A stretch of 64,000 nt of DNA from CAZYTX01 sp964650485 (GTDB lineage Bacteria > RBG-13-61-14 > DATKZS01), in contig CAZYTX010000014.1 of the NCBI GenBank assembly GCA_964650485.1, forward strand, positions 9,622-73,621, read 5' to 3'. A program made the translations under genes and the position numbers. The notes under the pieces are model-generated. The model was not told the origin of the DNA, made no database searches, and was given only the letters and a program-made list of their open reading frames with translations. Of this stretch, positions 9,173 to 17,997 are shown piece after piece (position 1 is the stretch's first letter; each line of letters starts with the position of its first letter).

Positions 9173-9265
9173 ACGCCAAGCCGCCGAGGGAAGAAGAGGA
9201 CGCCAAGAAGATATGGAAAAGTCAAAGATATTTCCATTTGTGGGTGAAAGAAAGGAGTGATAAAA

Positions 9266-10429
9266 ATGGCGATGGGCAAAGAGGACATGGCCGCGTTCAG
9301 GGACATGGCGCGCTCTTTTGCAAAGCGCAGCATCGCTCCCATCCTGGAGCACGACTCTCCCGACGGTGACCTCTCCAGGGTGCCTGAAGTCCTGGACCAG
9401 GCTTTCGAGACCGGGCTTTTGAGCTCGCCCCTGCCGGATGCTCCCGGCCACGAGGCCGGCATATGGGGCAGAAGCACACTGGAAGAGGGGCCGCACTCGT
9501 CGCTCGTGCTGCTCCAGGAGCTATCCAATGCCTGCGCCGGAGTGGCCATGAACGTGCATGCCCTGGGCCTTGCAAGCCTTGTGGTATCCATGGCGGAGAA
9601 GAGACCGGCCCAGGTGCCGGACCGGCTGGCAGTGGCGCTCTTTGAGAACGGCTTCCCGCCCGGGCCGGGAACCATCATGGACCCCGGTGCACACGGCCCG
9701 GCCGGCATCCGCACCCGGGCCGAGCGAGATGGCGCCGCATACGTGATAAGCGGGAGCAAGGAGTTCGTGTACATGGGCCACGGGTCCGAGGGCTTTGTGG
9801 TGTTTGCAATGCTGGGTGACGACTGGTCCGCGCTTCTTGTGCCCGGAGATTCACAGGGACTGACCGTAAAGGACGCGGGACACAGGATGGGGCTCCGGGC
9901 GTGTCCGCTGGTGAACGTGGAACTTGACCAGATGAAGGTTCCCGCGGATGCCCTGCTCGGGTTTGACCGGCCCATGCCCGAGGTGGTGATGGAGGTGCTC
10001 AGACTGTGGTGGCTTGGGACCCTGGCAATAGGCTCTGGCGTGGTCAGGAAGGCCCTGGACTCGGCGCGCCAGTACGCGTACGAGAGGTACCAGGGAGGCA
10101 CCGAGATAATAAACCACCCCGGGGTCAACGCGCTGCTCCTGGCCGAGGTCGAGGCCAGGGCACTCCAGTGCGGGACGCTGGTGGAGATGGCAGCCGAAGG
10201 CACGGGCGCGGCCATCGAGTCCCTGCTGTTCGCGGCCAGGTCGAGGCTCTCGGGCCTTGCAAGCGCGGCATCCGCGGTCACGGACTCGCTCCAGGTGTTC
10301 GGCGGTTACGGCTACATGGAGGACTACCCCATGACCAAGCTATACAGGGACATTAACACCCTGAAGAGGGCGGGCGGCGGGCCGAGGGACCTCGAGGCCA
10401 TGATAGCCGGCCTGTCAATGGAGTCCTGA
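9266..10429 (+). CDS. acyl-CoA dehydrogenase family protein, divergent
   Basis: 387 residues from the ATG at 9266, which has AAAGGAG at 9251-9257. The GTG at 9257 lies inside that ribosome site. The three-domain acyl-CoA dehydrogenase fold is recognisable: N-terminal helices, a middle beta domain (AAYVISGSKEFVYMG) and a C-terminal four-helix domain (ALDSARQYAYERYQGG, QVFGGYGYMEDYPMTKLYRD). The usual YEGT catalytic motif is replaced by KRAGGGPRDLE, and no glutamate is seen at the alternative helix-G position, so activity or substrate may differ. It is followed after one base by a second dehydrogenase, with which it may form a complex. Confidence 0.85.
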   Translation: MAMGKEDMAAFRDMARSFAKRSIAPILEHDSPDGDLSRVPEVLDQAFETGLLSSPLPDAPGHEAGIWGRSTLEEGPHSSLVLLQELSNACAGVAMNVHALGLASLVVSMAEKRPAQVPDRLAVALFENGFPPGPGTIMDPGAHGPAGIRTRAERDGAAYVISGSKEFVYMGHGSEGFVVFAMLGDDWSALLVPGDSQGLTVKDAGHRMGLRACPLVNVELDQMKVPADALLGFDRPMPEVVMEVLRLWWLGTLAIGSGVVRKALDSARQYAYERYQGGTEIINHPGVNALLLAEVEARALQCGTLVEMAAEGTGAAIESLLFAARSRLSGLASAASAVTDSLQVFGGYGYMEDYPMTKLYRDINTLKRAGGGPRDLEAMIAGLSMES

Positions 10430-10430
10430 C

Positions 10431-11738
10431 ATGTACCTTCCCACCCATCCGGAGAAAGCCAAGGAGCACATGCCCTTCCTGGGAAGACTGATGGTGAGGA
10501 AGCGCTACGGCGACTTCTGGGAGGAGGAGACGCGTACCCTTCCGTGGACCATGAGGTCCCTGCGCAGGAGGTACAGGGCGTTTGCGGATCAGTTCATAAG
10601 GCCCCGGGCATTGGAGGTTGACAAGGACGTGTCAGCCCTGGACAAGGAGGCGCTGTTCAGGGAGTACGCGAGCAGAGGGTGGGCCACTGAGCTCTTGCCC
10701 AGGCCGGTGGGCAGGATGAAGCTCGCCTGCATAAGGAACTACGGCATGCACACGGCTCTCAAGATGGAGGAGCTGTGCGCGGCCTGCGGGGGCATAGCCC
10801 TCATGCTGGGGGCTCACGACCTGGGCGTGGCCCCGCTCCTCCTCTGCGGGCACTTGCGCACGCACATAAGGTGGACCATGCCCCTGTACCGGAGGATCAA
10901 CAAAGGCGAGAACCTTATCATGGCCTTTGCTATCACCGAGCCGGGTGCAGGCTCGGACGTTGAGGAGACCGAGGGCGCCATGAAGGCGAGATTGGTGACC
11001 AGGGCGAGGAGAACGGACGGGGGCTACAGGATATCCGGCCGCAAGGTGTTCATCTCCGACGGGGGTATTGCCAGATACGTGACCCTGTTCAGTTGCCTGG
11101 AGGACGAGGGGGCGGAGAGCTGGACCTGCTTTGTGATCGAGAGGGGCATGGAGGGCTTCTCCCTGGGCAGGCAGGAGAAGAAAATGGGGCAGAAGGCAGG
11201 CGACGCCACCGAGCTGATATTGGAGGACGTATTGGTGCCGGAGAGGAACCGGGTGGGTCCCGAGAGGTCGGGCTGGGCCCTGAACCGGGTGGTGCTGAAC
11301 CTGTCCCGGCCCATTGTGGGCGCCATTGCCCTGGGCACAGGCAGGGGCGCGTTCGAGCACTGCCTCGAATTCTGCCGGAACACCCGGCTTGGCAACAAGC
11401 CCCTGGTGCACTTCCAGGAGGTGCAGCTTGCGCTTGCCGAGATGATGATACAACTGTGGGCCGCAAGGTCGCTCATATGGCAGGGTATAATGAGGTTCAT
11501 GCCGCCCCTGCCAGCGGCATCGAGCGCGTCCAAGATTTTCGCCTCCGACACCGCGGTGCGGGTTAGCGAGATGGCCATGGACCTCATGGGCGACCACGCC
11601 TACATGCACGGCAGAGGCGTTGAAAAGGCGCTCCGGGACGCAAGGCTCACCCAGATTTACGAGGGGACCAACCAGATCAACCGGCTACAGGTGATCGAGG
11701 ACCTGTGGGAGTCGGACGTGGCCAGGGGAGTGGAATGA
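10431..11738 (+). CDS. acyl-CoA dehydrogenase
   Basis: 435 residues. Standard features: FAITEPGAGSDVEE in the FAD-binding middle domain, GGYRISGRKVFISDGG, the dimer region GRGAFEHCLEFCRNTRLGNKPL and the catalytic IYEGTNQINR segment with its glutamate intact. It should oxidise an acyl-CoA to the 2-enoyl-CoA, passing electrons to electron transfer flavoprotein, which is not encoded in this window. It directly follows the divergent paralogue and overlaps the epimerase start by four bases. The N-terminal 60 residues are longer than usual and basic. Confidence 0.92.
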   Translation: MYLPTHPEKAKEHMPFLGRLMVRKRYGDFWEEETRTLPWTMRSLRRRYRAFADQFIRPRALEVDKDVSALDKEALFREYASRGWATELLPRPVGRMKLACIRNYGMHTALKMEELCAACGGIALMLGAHDLGVAPLLLCGHLRTHIRWTMPLYRRINKGENLIMAFAITEPGAGSDVEETEGAMKARLVTRARRTDGGYRISGRKVFISDGGIARYVTLFSCLEDEGAESWTCFVIERGMEGFSLGRQEKKMGQKAGDATELILEDVLVPERNRVGPERSGWALNRVVLNLSRPIVGAIALGTGRGAFEHCLEFCRNTRLGNKPLVHFQEVQLALAEMMIQLWAARSLIWQGIMRFMPPLPAASSASKIFASDTAVRVSEMAMDLMGDHAYMHGRGVEKALRDARLTQIYEGTNQINRLQVIEDLWESDVARGVE

Positions 11739-12574
11739 AGACCGCGATCGTGGCCTCCATCTCCCCCACCTCGTTCGAAGCGCTGGCACTTTCAGATGAC
11801 GTGACCCGGGCATTTAAGCTCGTATCTGATTACGGGTTCAACGGCATTGAGATAGCGGTGCGCGACCCTGACCAGGTGTCTGCAAAAGATATGCTCAGGC
11901 TGTGCAGGGACTACAACCTGGAGATAGCTGCAATCGGCACGGGCCAGGCATACGTGGAGGACGGATTGAGCCTCACCAGCACGGACCGGGAAAACAGGAA
12001 GAGGGCAAAGGAGCGGCTGAAAAGGCACATTGAGCTCTCGAGTGAACTTGGAGCATTGGTGATCATCGGTCTGGTCAGGGGCAAGGTAAGCAAAAAGAGC
12101 GAGGCGCCAAAGGCCCTGGACCTGCTCCTCGAGTGCATGGCCGAGCTTTCTGAGTACGCAAAAGCCGTGGGCGCCCCGGGTCTCCTCATCGAGCCTATAA
12201 ACCGCTACGAGACCGGGATCATAAACTCGGTTCAGGAGGCCGCCGAGTTCCTGGACCGGCTAAGGGGGCTGCCCGTCAAAATACTTGCCGACGCCTTTCA
12301 CATGAACATCGAGGACAGGGACATGGCCGCTAGCTTAAGGGAAGCGGGCCACAGGCTGGGCCACGTGCACCTGGCAGACTCGAACAGGCGCGCGCCCGGG
12401 CAGGGACACATCGAGTTCGAGCCGATCATTAAGGCACTACATGAGATCAACTATAAGGGGCATCTGTCGGCCGAGATTCTGCCGGAGCCCGACCCGGAGA
12501 GCGCTCTCCAGCTTACCGCGGAGTTCTTTGACAGGACATTGGGGCTAAAAAGAAAGCTGGAGATGGATGAATAG
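11735..12574 (+). CDS. sugar phosphate isomerase/epimerase (xylose isomerase-like TIM barrel)
   Basis: 279 residues from the ATG at 11735, which overlaps the previous stop (ATGA). It shows the AP-endonuclease-2/xylose isomerase TIM-barrel pattern: FKLVSDYGFNGIEIAV, LLIEPINRYETG (metal-ligand glutamate), KILADAFHMNIED (metal-ligand Asp/His), GHVHLADSNR and LSAEILPEPD. Family members isomerise or epimerise sugars and related polyols with a divalent metal. Cotranscription with two acyl-CoA dehydrogenases is unusual and does not reveal the substrate. Confidence 0.88.
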   Translation: MKTAIVASISPTSFEALALSDDVTRAFKLVSDYGFNGIEIAVRDPDQVSAKDMLRLCRDYNLEIAAIGTGQAYVEDGLSLTSTDRENRKRAKERLKRHIELSSELGALVIIGLVRGKVSKKSEAPKALDLLLECMAELSEYAKAVGAPGLLIEPINRYETGIINSVQEAAEFLDRLRGLPVKILADAFHMNIEDRDMAASLREAGHRLGHVHLADSNRRAPGQGHIEFEPIIKALHEINYKGHLSAEILPEPDPESALQLTAEFFDRTLGLKRKLEMDE

Positions 12575-12792
12575 AAGCAATGCAAATTGCGCTACCAGAA
12601 CCTGGCGCGTTTGGGCACAGCTATTGCGTTTAAGCTTTATGTGCTCGAGATCGTGAAGGATATCTGATAACCACGGGTTCTCTTAACCAGGATGTCATGC
12701 TCCCATCCTTATATCTGATTATAGCAAACCCTTGGCGGCAGGGCGTTCAAAAGAGGAACACAGGGTCCACTGGCCGTTTGTAAAATTTGCGT
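12575..12792. other. intergenic stretch, possible decayed coding remnant
   Basis: No gene is supported. A 25-codon open stretch ending at 12667 reads like a protein C-terminus (YQNLARLGTAIAFKLYVLEI) but has no start, and may be residue of a lost gene. The rest shows nothing clear until the promoter at 12793. Confidence 0.3.
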
Positions 12793-12821
12793 TTGACAAC
12801 CCCCTCTTGCTCTGGTATAAT
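12793..12821 (+). promoter_or_regulatory. perfect-consensus sigma-70 promoter
   Basis: TTGACA at 12793-12798, a 17-base spacer and TATAAT at 12816-12821 match consensus exactly. Transcription would start near 12828. The nearest gene in this direction is carD, 400 bases on, so the promoter makes either a small RNA or a very long carD leader. Confidence 0.85.
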
Positions 12822-12827
12822 TAAAAT

Positions 12828-12977
12828 CAGATTAGAACCTTGGCTGAAAGCTCGAAACTATAATCCCTGTTCTACGCGGTGCCTGAAATCTCCCTCTGAG
12901 AGAAGTTTTGCTTGCCCAAAGCTGATAGCGGACGCTGATTTTGAGCCGGGGACTTCCGGAATGGTGCTCGCTTTTTT
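12828..12977 (+). ncRNA. candidate structured small RNA or carD leader RNA
   Basis: About 150 bases between a perfect promoter and a run of seven T (12970-12976). Before the T-run, GAGC and GCTC arms enclose a G+C-rich loop like an intrinsic terminator. AAAATCAG (12823-12830) can pair with CTGATTTT just before that hairpin. CCTTGGCT can pair instead with AGCCGGGG, so two folds compete. TCTC/GAGA forms a small central hairpin. No protein-coding frame with a ribosome site is seen. It does not match the signatures I know for 6S, SRP, tmRNA or RNase P RNA. Confidence 0.4.
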
Positions 12978-13229
12978 TCGGAAGAAGCATGATCAAAACT
13001 TATTACATATCAAACAGCCCGCAAAACTTCAAAGAAAACATCTATCCATCCGCCCAACACCTTGATTATATTCGTGTTTTTATGCGCGATCCCCGGACGC
13101 ACCCCTTTTTAAGAAATCTGTGCTTAAGAGTTTTTAATGAAACAAATCAGGCACTTAGACATATAAATACCGTTGTGCGGTCCGGTCATGTGCCGGTTCA
13201 CATTTTCATGCAAACAGGGGGAAGGATGC
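12978..13229. other. noncoding gap before carD
   Basis: A+T-rich, with no supported gene. GCAAAACTTC at 13021-13030 is a perfect complement of GAAGTTTTGC at 12902-12911, and CGGAAG near 12977 complements CTTCCG near 12953, so a transcript reading through the T-run could form an extended rod. A TATAAA at 13162-13167 could be a second, nearer promoter for carD, but its -35 is poor. Confidence 0.35.
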
Positions 13230-13733
13230 ATGCAAGAGTCAATTTTTGATGAATTCAAGGTGGGTGACATAGCTGTTTATCCTGCCCACGGCGTCACGGT
13301 GGTGGAGGGCATCGAGAACAAGGAGATTTCCGGGAGCAGCCAGATTTTCTACATACTCCGCCTGCTGGAGAACGACACCACCATAATGATCCCCCAGGAG
13401 AACGCCGGGATCGTGGGTCTGCGCGGCGTGATAAACAGGCGCGAGGTGCACGAGGTCTACCGCATACTCAGGAAAAAGAAGAACCGTGCTAAAAGCCAGA
13501 CCTGGAACCGCAGGCACAGGAGGTACATGGAGAAGATCAAGTCCGGGAGCGTGTACGAGATCGCAGAGGTTCTCCGGGACCTCTACCTGTTAAAGCTAAA
13601 CAAGGACCTGAGCTTCGGAGAGAGAAAAGTGCTCGATACCGCCAGGAGCCTGCTGATAAAAGAGCTCTCCATAGCAAAGAACTCCAAGGAGAGCAAGATA
13701 GAGAAGGAGATAGAAAAGATATTCCACGCCTGA
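13230..13733 (+). CDS. CarD-family transcription factor
   Basis: 167 residues from the ATG at 13230, with AGGGGGAAGG as ribosome site. The frame is open upstream but has no better start. The N-terminal Tudor-like RNA-polymerase interaction domain is clear (FKVGDIAVYPAHGVTVVEGIE, FYILRLLENDTTIMIP). The rest is the basic helical DNA-binding domain (LRKKKNRAKSQTWNRRHRRY, then ERKVLDTARSLLIKEL). CarD/CdnL proteins bind the polymerase beta subunit at promoters and stabilise open complexes, often at ribosomal RNA genes. A strong terminator follows. Confidence 0.95.
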   Translation: MQESIFDEFKVGDIAVYPAHGVTVVEGIENKEISGSSQIFYILRLLENDTTIMIPQENAGIVGLRGVINRREVHEVYRILRKKKNRAKSQTWNRRHRRYMEKIKSGSVYEIAEVLRDLYLLKLNKDLSFGERKVLDTARSLLIKELSIAKNSKESKIEKEIEKIFHA

Positions 13734-13756
13734 AATAATAAATATGAACTCCAGGG

Positions 13757-13790
13757 CCCGCCCCCAAGAAACAGGGGCGGGTTCTTTTTA
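13757..13790 (+). terminator. intrinsic terminator of carD
   Basis: CCCGCCCC and GGGGCGGG form a perfect eight-pair stem around a short loop, followed by TTCTTTTTA. It lies 24 bases after the carD stop and isolates carD from the glycosidase gene. Confidence 0.92.
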
Positions 13791-13851
13791 TTGTATTGCG
13801 CAGAGGAACCTGATATGGTGCGCTTTTGGAAGCCCGAAGGAGCCCGATTCC

Positions 13852-15138
13852 GTGAACAGGAAAGCAATAATGTTTGTGCTCGCGCTTTTGTTGCCGGCGG
13901 CAGCTAGCGGTTCTTCTCCCGCGGCGGACGGGTTCATACTTGGTGTTAGCCAGGGCGCTTCTGAGGCAATCCCTGTCATGCGTGAGCTGGGCATCAAGTG
14001 GGGCCGCATGAGCATATCATGGAATGACGTGACCCCTGGGATTGAAGAGCCTTTCCCGCGGCTTGATGACGTTATAGACAGCCGGGAGGCTGTTATCGAG
14101 TTCTCCCGGGGAGTTGACTGGACCGATGCTGACAGGCGTCTCAGATACAGGCTGGAGAACGGAATCACCCCGATTCCCATCATAGGAAGCGGCTGGCATA
14201 CGTCCTACCCCCGCTACAAGGGCGCCAAGGCGCACCCGGAGGCTGTGGGGCCCGAGCATTACCTGGCCTTCATGTACATCTACGTCCGTTCCACGGTGGA
14301 GCGCTACGACGGCGACGGGTTCCTGGATGCGGAAGATATTGTCATAAAGCTCTGGCAGACCGAGAACGAGCTCAACCAGGCGGGCCTGACCGCGGCCTGG
14401 GGATGGCGCGACCCCACGTGGTTCAAGGGGCTTCGCTCCTCATGGAACGACTGGGACTGGCTCACCCGGCTGCTTGGCATACTTTACCGGGCCGTACACG
14501 ACGCCGACCCCGAGGCCATCACCTACATGAACTTCCACACCGACATACACCCCCGCATGAACCGGCTGTTTGGCTCTCCCCACTGGGAGCAGGCTGTCCG
14601 GGACTGGAAGGACCTCATGGACGTTATAGGTTTTGACGCCTACCCCAACTACTACACCGCAGACCCGGTCCGTGGCGAGGTCGTGGGCGAACGGGTTGCG
14701 AGGATAAAGGAGCTGGCGCCCGGCAAGAAGGTGATGGTGATCGAGGTGGACTACCCTTATGCTCCCGCTGTGCGCGGCTTCTCGCCTGAGAAGCAGGCCC
14801 GGTTCCTTGGCGCCTCGTATGAAGCGGCAAGGCAGGCTGGCGCGGACGGGTACTTCAAGTTCCGGGTGATGGACCCGGGAAAGCACGAAGTGGACATCAC
14901 CGAAAAGGACCTTGCAAACCTCGAAAAGATCGTGCCCTGGTACGAGCAGGGGAAGATGTGGCGGCTGCTCTTCTGGGCCCTGCCCAGGTATGCTTACGTG
15001 CGCGACCATTTCTTGGACGTGCTCAAGTCCGTGGAGGGCAACTGGGGGGTGATTGACCAGCACGGCAACAAGCTCCCGGCTTATTACGTGCTAGAGGACA
15101 TGGTGGAGCAAAGCCGCAAGGGGCGGACCCATCAGTAA
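13852..15138 (+). CDS. exported glycoside hydrolase-like TIM-barrel protein (clan GH-A type)
   Basis: 428 residues from GTG 13852, which has AAGGAG at 13836-13841. The longer open frame from 13744 runs through the terminator loop and is unlikely to be translated. A signal peptide covers about 1-22 (VNRKAIMFVLALLLPAAASG). Two glutamates fit clan GH-A catalysis: the acid/base in KLWQTENELN after a strand, and the nucleophile in VMVIEVDYPY. Aromatic residues line the presumed cleft (IGFDAYPNYY). The exact family and substrate are not recognised. It stands alone after the carD terminator; its neighbours are lipid genes. Confidence 0.6.
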   Translation: MNRKAIMFVLALLLPAAASGSSPAADGFILGVSQGASEAIPVMRELGIKWGRMSISWNDVTPGIEEPFPRLDDVIDSREAVIEFSRGVDWTDADRRLRYRLENGITPIPIIGSGWHTSYPRYKGAKAHPEAVGPEHYLAFMYIYVRSTVERYDGDGFLDAEDIVIKLWQTENELNQAGLTAAWGWRDPTWFKGLRSSWNDWDWLTRLLGILYRAVHDADPEAITYMNFHTDIHPRMNRLFGSPHWEQAVRDWKDLMDVIGFDAYPNYYTADPVRGEVVGERVARIKELAPGKKVMVIEVDYPYAPAVRGFSPEKQARFLGASYEAARQAGADGYFKFRVMDPGKHEVDITEKDLANLEKIVPWYEQGKMWRLLFWALPRYAYVRDHFLDVLKSVEGNWGVIDQHGNKLPAYYVLEDMVEQSRKGRTHQ

Positions 15139-15199
15139 AGCTTTGCCAGGACCAGTTAGCCCGTTCTAAAATGCAGGGCAGAAAAAATACAAGGAGCGC

Positions 15200-16429
15200 A
15201 TGATGATTGACCTGAACCTGACCTCCGAGCAGAGGCTGATAAGAGAGGTGACAAGGAAGTTCTGCGAGCGCGAGATCGAGCCTGTGACAGCTCTCCTGGA
15301 CGAGCACAAGATGCTGCCTTACGACCTTATCCGCAGGTTTATCCAGGAGGTCCAGGGCGGCGAGGTCCTGGAGACCGCGGACGACCTCTACGACCTTCAC
15401 ATGAGCCGCGATTTCCTCTCAAAAGCCTTGGTGTCAATCGAGCTGTCAAGGTCCTGTCCCGGGTTCGTGCTCTCCATGGGCTCGAGCCTGGAGCTGTGCG
15501 GGTACGCCATATACTATGCCGGCGCCCGCGAGCAGGTGGAGCGATGGGCCCTGCCCATATACCGGGGAGAAAAGGTCGGCTCATGGGGACTGACCGAGCC
15601 CGAGGCCGGCTCGGACGTGCAAAGCCTGAGGTCAACTGCCAGGCCCGACGGGGACCACTACGTGCTCAGCGGCCAGAAGACCTTTATCTCAAACGCGCCA
15701 TACGCTGACACCATGGTCATATACGCCAAGGCCCCCGCTGGCATAACCGCGTTCGTGCTGGAGCGGGGCATGGAAGGGCTGTCCTTCAGCGAGCCCTTTG
15801 ACAAGATGGGGCACAGGGCGTCTCCCACCGGCGCCATATACATGGAAGACGTAAAGGTGCCGAAAGAGAACCTGCTTGGAGAGGAGGGCAAGGGGTTCTG
15901 GTACGCGTTAAACAACTTGAACCACGAGAGGGCCTACACCCCCTGCCTGATGATAGGCGGGATGGAGAGGTGCATCGAGGAGGCTGTAAAGTTCGCAAAA
16001 GAGAGGGTGCAGTTCGGAAAGCCCATAATCAAGTTCCAGGGCATCCAGTTCATGCTGGCCAGGATGTGGACCAAGCTGATGGCATCATACAGCATGCTCT
16101 TCACCCTGGGGGAGATGGAGGACAAGGGCATGGACATGACCGCCATGGCCAGCGCGGCCAAGCTCTTCTCCACTGAGTCGGCCACCCAGGTGGCGCTCGA
16201 CGCCATACAGATTATGGGCGGCTACGGGTACATGAAGGAGTACAAGGTGGAGAGGTTCATGAGGGACGCAAAGCTCATGGAGATCGGGGCCGGCACCAGC
16301 CAGATACAGATGCTCATAATGGCTCGCCAGCTCATGAGGGCCGACCCGCTGGAGCTATCCCCGGCATTTGCCGGGCCCGCCCTGTTCGACAGGGTCCCGG
16401 AATGGGCAAAAAGCGAAAACAAGGATTAA
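15200..16429 (+). CDS. acyl-CoA dehydrogenase
   Basis: 409 residues; ATG codons at 15200 and 15203 follow AAGGAG. The motifs WGLTEPEAGSDVQS, YVLSGQKTFISNAPYA, FAKERVQFGKPIIKFQGIQ and IMGGYGYMKEYKVERFMRDAKL are canonical. The C-terminal motif is EIGAGTSQIQ instead of YEGT, as in isovaleryl- and long-chain-type enzymes, which use a glutamate in helix G; the matching glutamate is present in LNHERAYTP. It is likely active and starts the acyl-CoA synthetase/TetR/GH20/LarA gene run. Confidence 0.93.
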   Translation: MMIDLNLTSEQRLIREVTRKFCEREIEPVTALLDEHKMLPYDLIRRFIQEVQGGEVLETADDLYDLHMSRDFLSKALVSIELSRSCPGFVLSMGSSLELCGYAIYYAGAREQVERWALPIYRGEKVGSWGLTEPEAGSDVQSLRSTARPDGDHYVLSGQKTFISNAPYADTMVIYAKAPAGITAFVLERGMEGLSFSEPFDKMGHRASPTGAIYMEDVKVPKENLLGEEGKGFWYALNNLNHERAYTPCLMIGGMERCIEEAVKFAKERVQFGKPIIKFQGIQFMLARMWTKLMASYSMLFTLGEMEDKGMDMTAMASAAKLFSTESATQVALDAIQIMGGYGYMKEYKVERFMRDAKLMEIGAGTSQIQMLIMARQLMRADPLELSPAFAGPALFDRVPEWAKSENKD

Positions 16430-16455
16430 GCCGTCCTGCCGGAGGTTTATACTAG

Positions 16456-17997
16456 ATGAACCTTGCCAAGCTGCTAACCGAGAACGTGTCCAGGTTCGGC
16501 GAGTACCCGCTCATCCATTTCCAGGGCGAGTCCATCACAAACACCGAGCTGGACCAGCTCGTGAACCGGGTGGCGTCGGGGCTCTCCGAGTTGGGGGTAA
16601 AGGCCGGCGACCGGGTGACACTGGTAATGGGCAACTCCACCTACATGGTGGCCTCCATGATGGCGTGCTTCAAGCTGGGTGCATGGGCCATGCCCGTGGT
16701 GCTCAGCCTGAAGACCTCCGAGCTCTTCCTGGTACTGAGAGACGCGGAGCCCACCACAGTGATAGCGCACAGGCTCTTCGCGGAGAGCATCATGGAGACC
16801 GTGAAGAACACCTCGAGCCTGCGCTACAGGATAATGGCGGGGAGGGGGCCGGTGCCACAGGGATGGAGACACTGGGAAGACTGGATAGTGGGACAGACAA
16901 ACGTGTTTGAGAGCAAGGACTGCGAGCCAGAGGACGTGGCTTTGCTGCTCTACACCTCCGGGACCACGGGAGAGCCCAAAGGGGTCATGCTATCGCACAT
17001 GAACCTGTACGCAAACTCCATAAACAGCGCAGCCTCGCAGGGGCTCACCCAGGGAGAGATCACTCTGCTGGGGCTGCCTTTGAATCACTCATTCGGCATC
17101 ACCGCCTGGCTCGCGGCCCTCTCATACGGCATGCAGGTGGTGCTCATGAAGAGGTTCGACCCGGAGGAGGCCCTCGGCCTGATCGAGAAGCACGAGGTGG
17201 AGAGCGCGGCCATGGTGCCCACAATGCTGGCGTTTCTTCTCCAGGCCGCGAAGACGGGCCGGTTCGACACCTCTTCCCTGCACCGCATAGTGGTAGGGGG
17301 GGCGCCTCTATCGCGGAGGCTGAGAGCTAGGTTCGAACAGGCATTCACCGAGGTCGAGATCCTCGAGGCATACGGCCTTACCGAGGCCAGCCCCGGGGTG
17401 ACAGTGACCAGGCCGGGTACGCAAAAAAGGCCCGGCTCAGTGGGACAGACCGTCGAGAACCAGGAGATATGCATTATGGACTCCAAAGACAACCCCCTGC
17501 CGCCGGGCGAGGTGGGCGAGGTCTGCACACGCGGTCCCCACGTGATGCAGGGATATTACATGAGGCCCGAGGAGACCGGGGCCATAATAAGGAACGGGTG
17601 GCTGCATACAGGGGACGCCGGATACATTGACGAGGAGGGGCACCTCTACCTCACCGAGCGGCTCAAAGACCTCATCATCAGGGGAGGCGAGAACGTATAC
17701 CCCTCGGATATCGAGCGGGTCATAAGGCAGATGAACGCCGTGGCCGAGGTCTCGGTCATAGGAGTGCCGGACGAGGTCTACGGCGAGCAGGTAGCAGCGG
17801 TGGTGGTCCCCAAGAGGGACGCCAAGGTCACCGAGCAAGAGATAATTAGCCTGTGCAGGGAAAGGCTCGCTCCTTTCCAGGTGCCCTCCCAGGTCATCTT
17901 CGCGCCCATACTCCCAAAGACCCCCTTGGGCAAGGTGAGGAAAAAGGACCTGAGAAGCCAAGTCTCTGGGGCAATAGGACACGGAGACGAGCAGTGA
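16456..17997 (+). CDS. AMP-forming acyl-CoA synthetase
   Basis: 513 residues. All adenylate-forming motifs are present: LLYTSGTTGEPKGVMLSH (phosphate loop), YGLTEASPGVT, TGDAGYIDEEGHLYLTERLKD, IRGGENVYPSDIE (hinge) and the C-terminal lysine loop TPLGKVRKKDL. It activates a carboxylic acid, probably a fatty or aromatic acid, to its CoA thioester. It would feed the acyl-CoA dehydrogenase just upstream. Its stop overlaps the GTG start of the TetR gene, so the regulator is made from the same transcript. Substrate length cannot be read from the sequence. Confidence 0.95.
   Translation: MNLAKLLTENVSRFGEYPLIHFQGESITNTELDQLVNRVASGLSELGVKAGDRVTLVMGNSTYMVASMMACFKLGAWAMPVVLSLKTSELFLVLRDAEPTTVIAHRLFAESIMETVKNTSSLRYRIMAGRGPVPQGWRHWEDWIVGQTNVFESKDCEPEDVALLLYTSGTTGEPKGVMLSHMNLYANSINSAASQGLTQGEITLLGLPLNHSFGITAWLAALSYGMQVVLMKRFDPEEALGLIEKHEVESAAMVPTMLAFLLQAAKTGRFDTSSLHRIVVGGAPLSRRLRARFEQAFTEVEILEAYGLTEASPGVTVTRPGTQKRPGSVGQTVENQEICIMDSKDNPLPPGEVGEVCTRGPHVMQGYYMRPEETGAIIRNGWLHTGDAGYIDEEGHLYLTERLKDLIIRGGENVYPSDIERVIRQMNAVAEVSVIGVPDEVYGEQVAAVVVPKRDAKVTEQEIISLCRERLAPFQVPSQVIFAPILPKTPLGKVRKKDLRSQVSGAIGHGDEQ

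Noticed and set aside
12828..12977. 6S, SRP, tmRNA or RNase P RNA
   Set aside because: The known conserved sequences (for example GGTCAGGTCCGGAAGGAAG of SRP, the tmRNA ANDNYALAA tag) are absent, and the length or fold does not match.
12787..13249. Small plus-strand ORFs upstream of carD
   Set aside because: They lack ribosome sites and family features, and overlap the promoter and structured RNA region.
13744..13851. 36-residue extension of the exported glycosidase-like protein
   Set aside because: It would run through the carD terminator and put the signal peptide inside the protein; GTG 13852 has a ribosome site.
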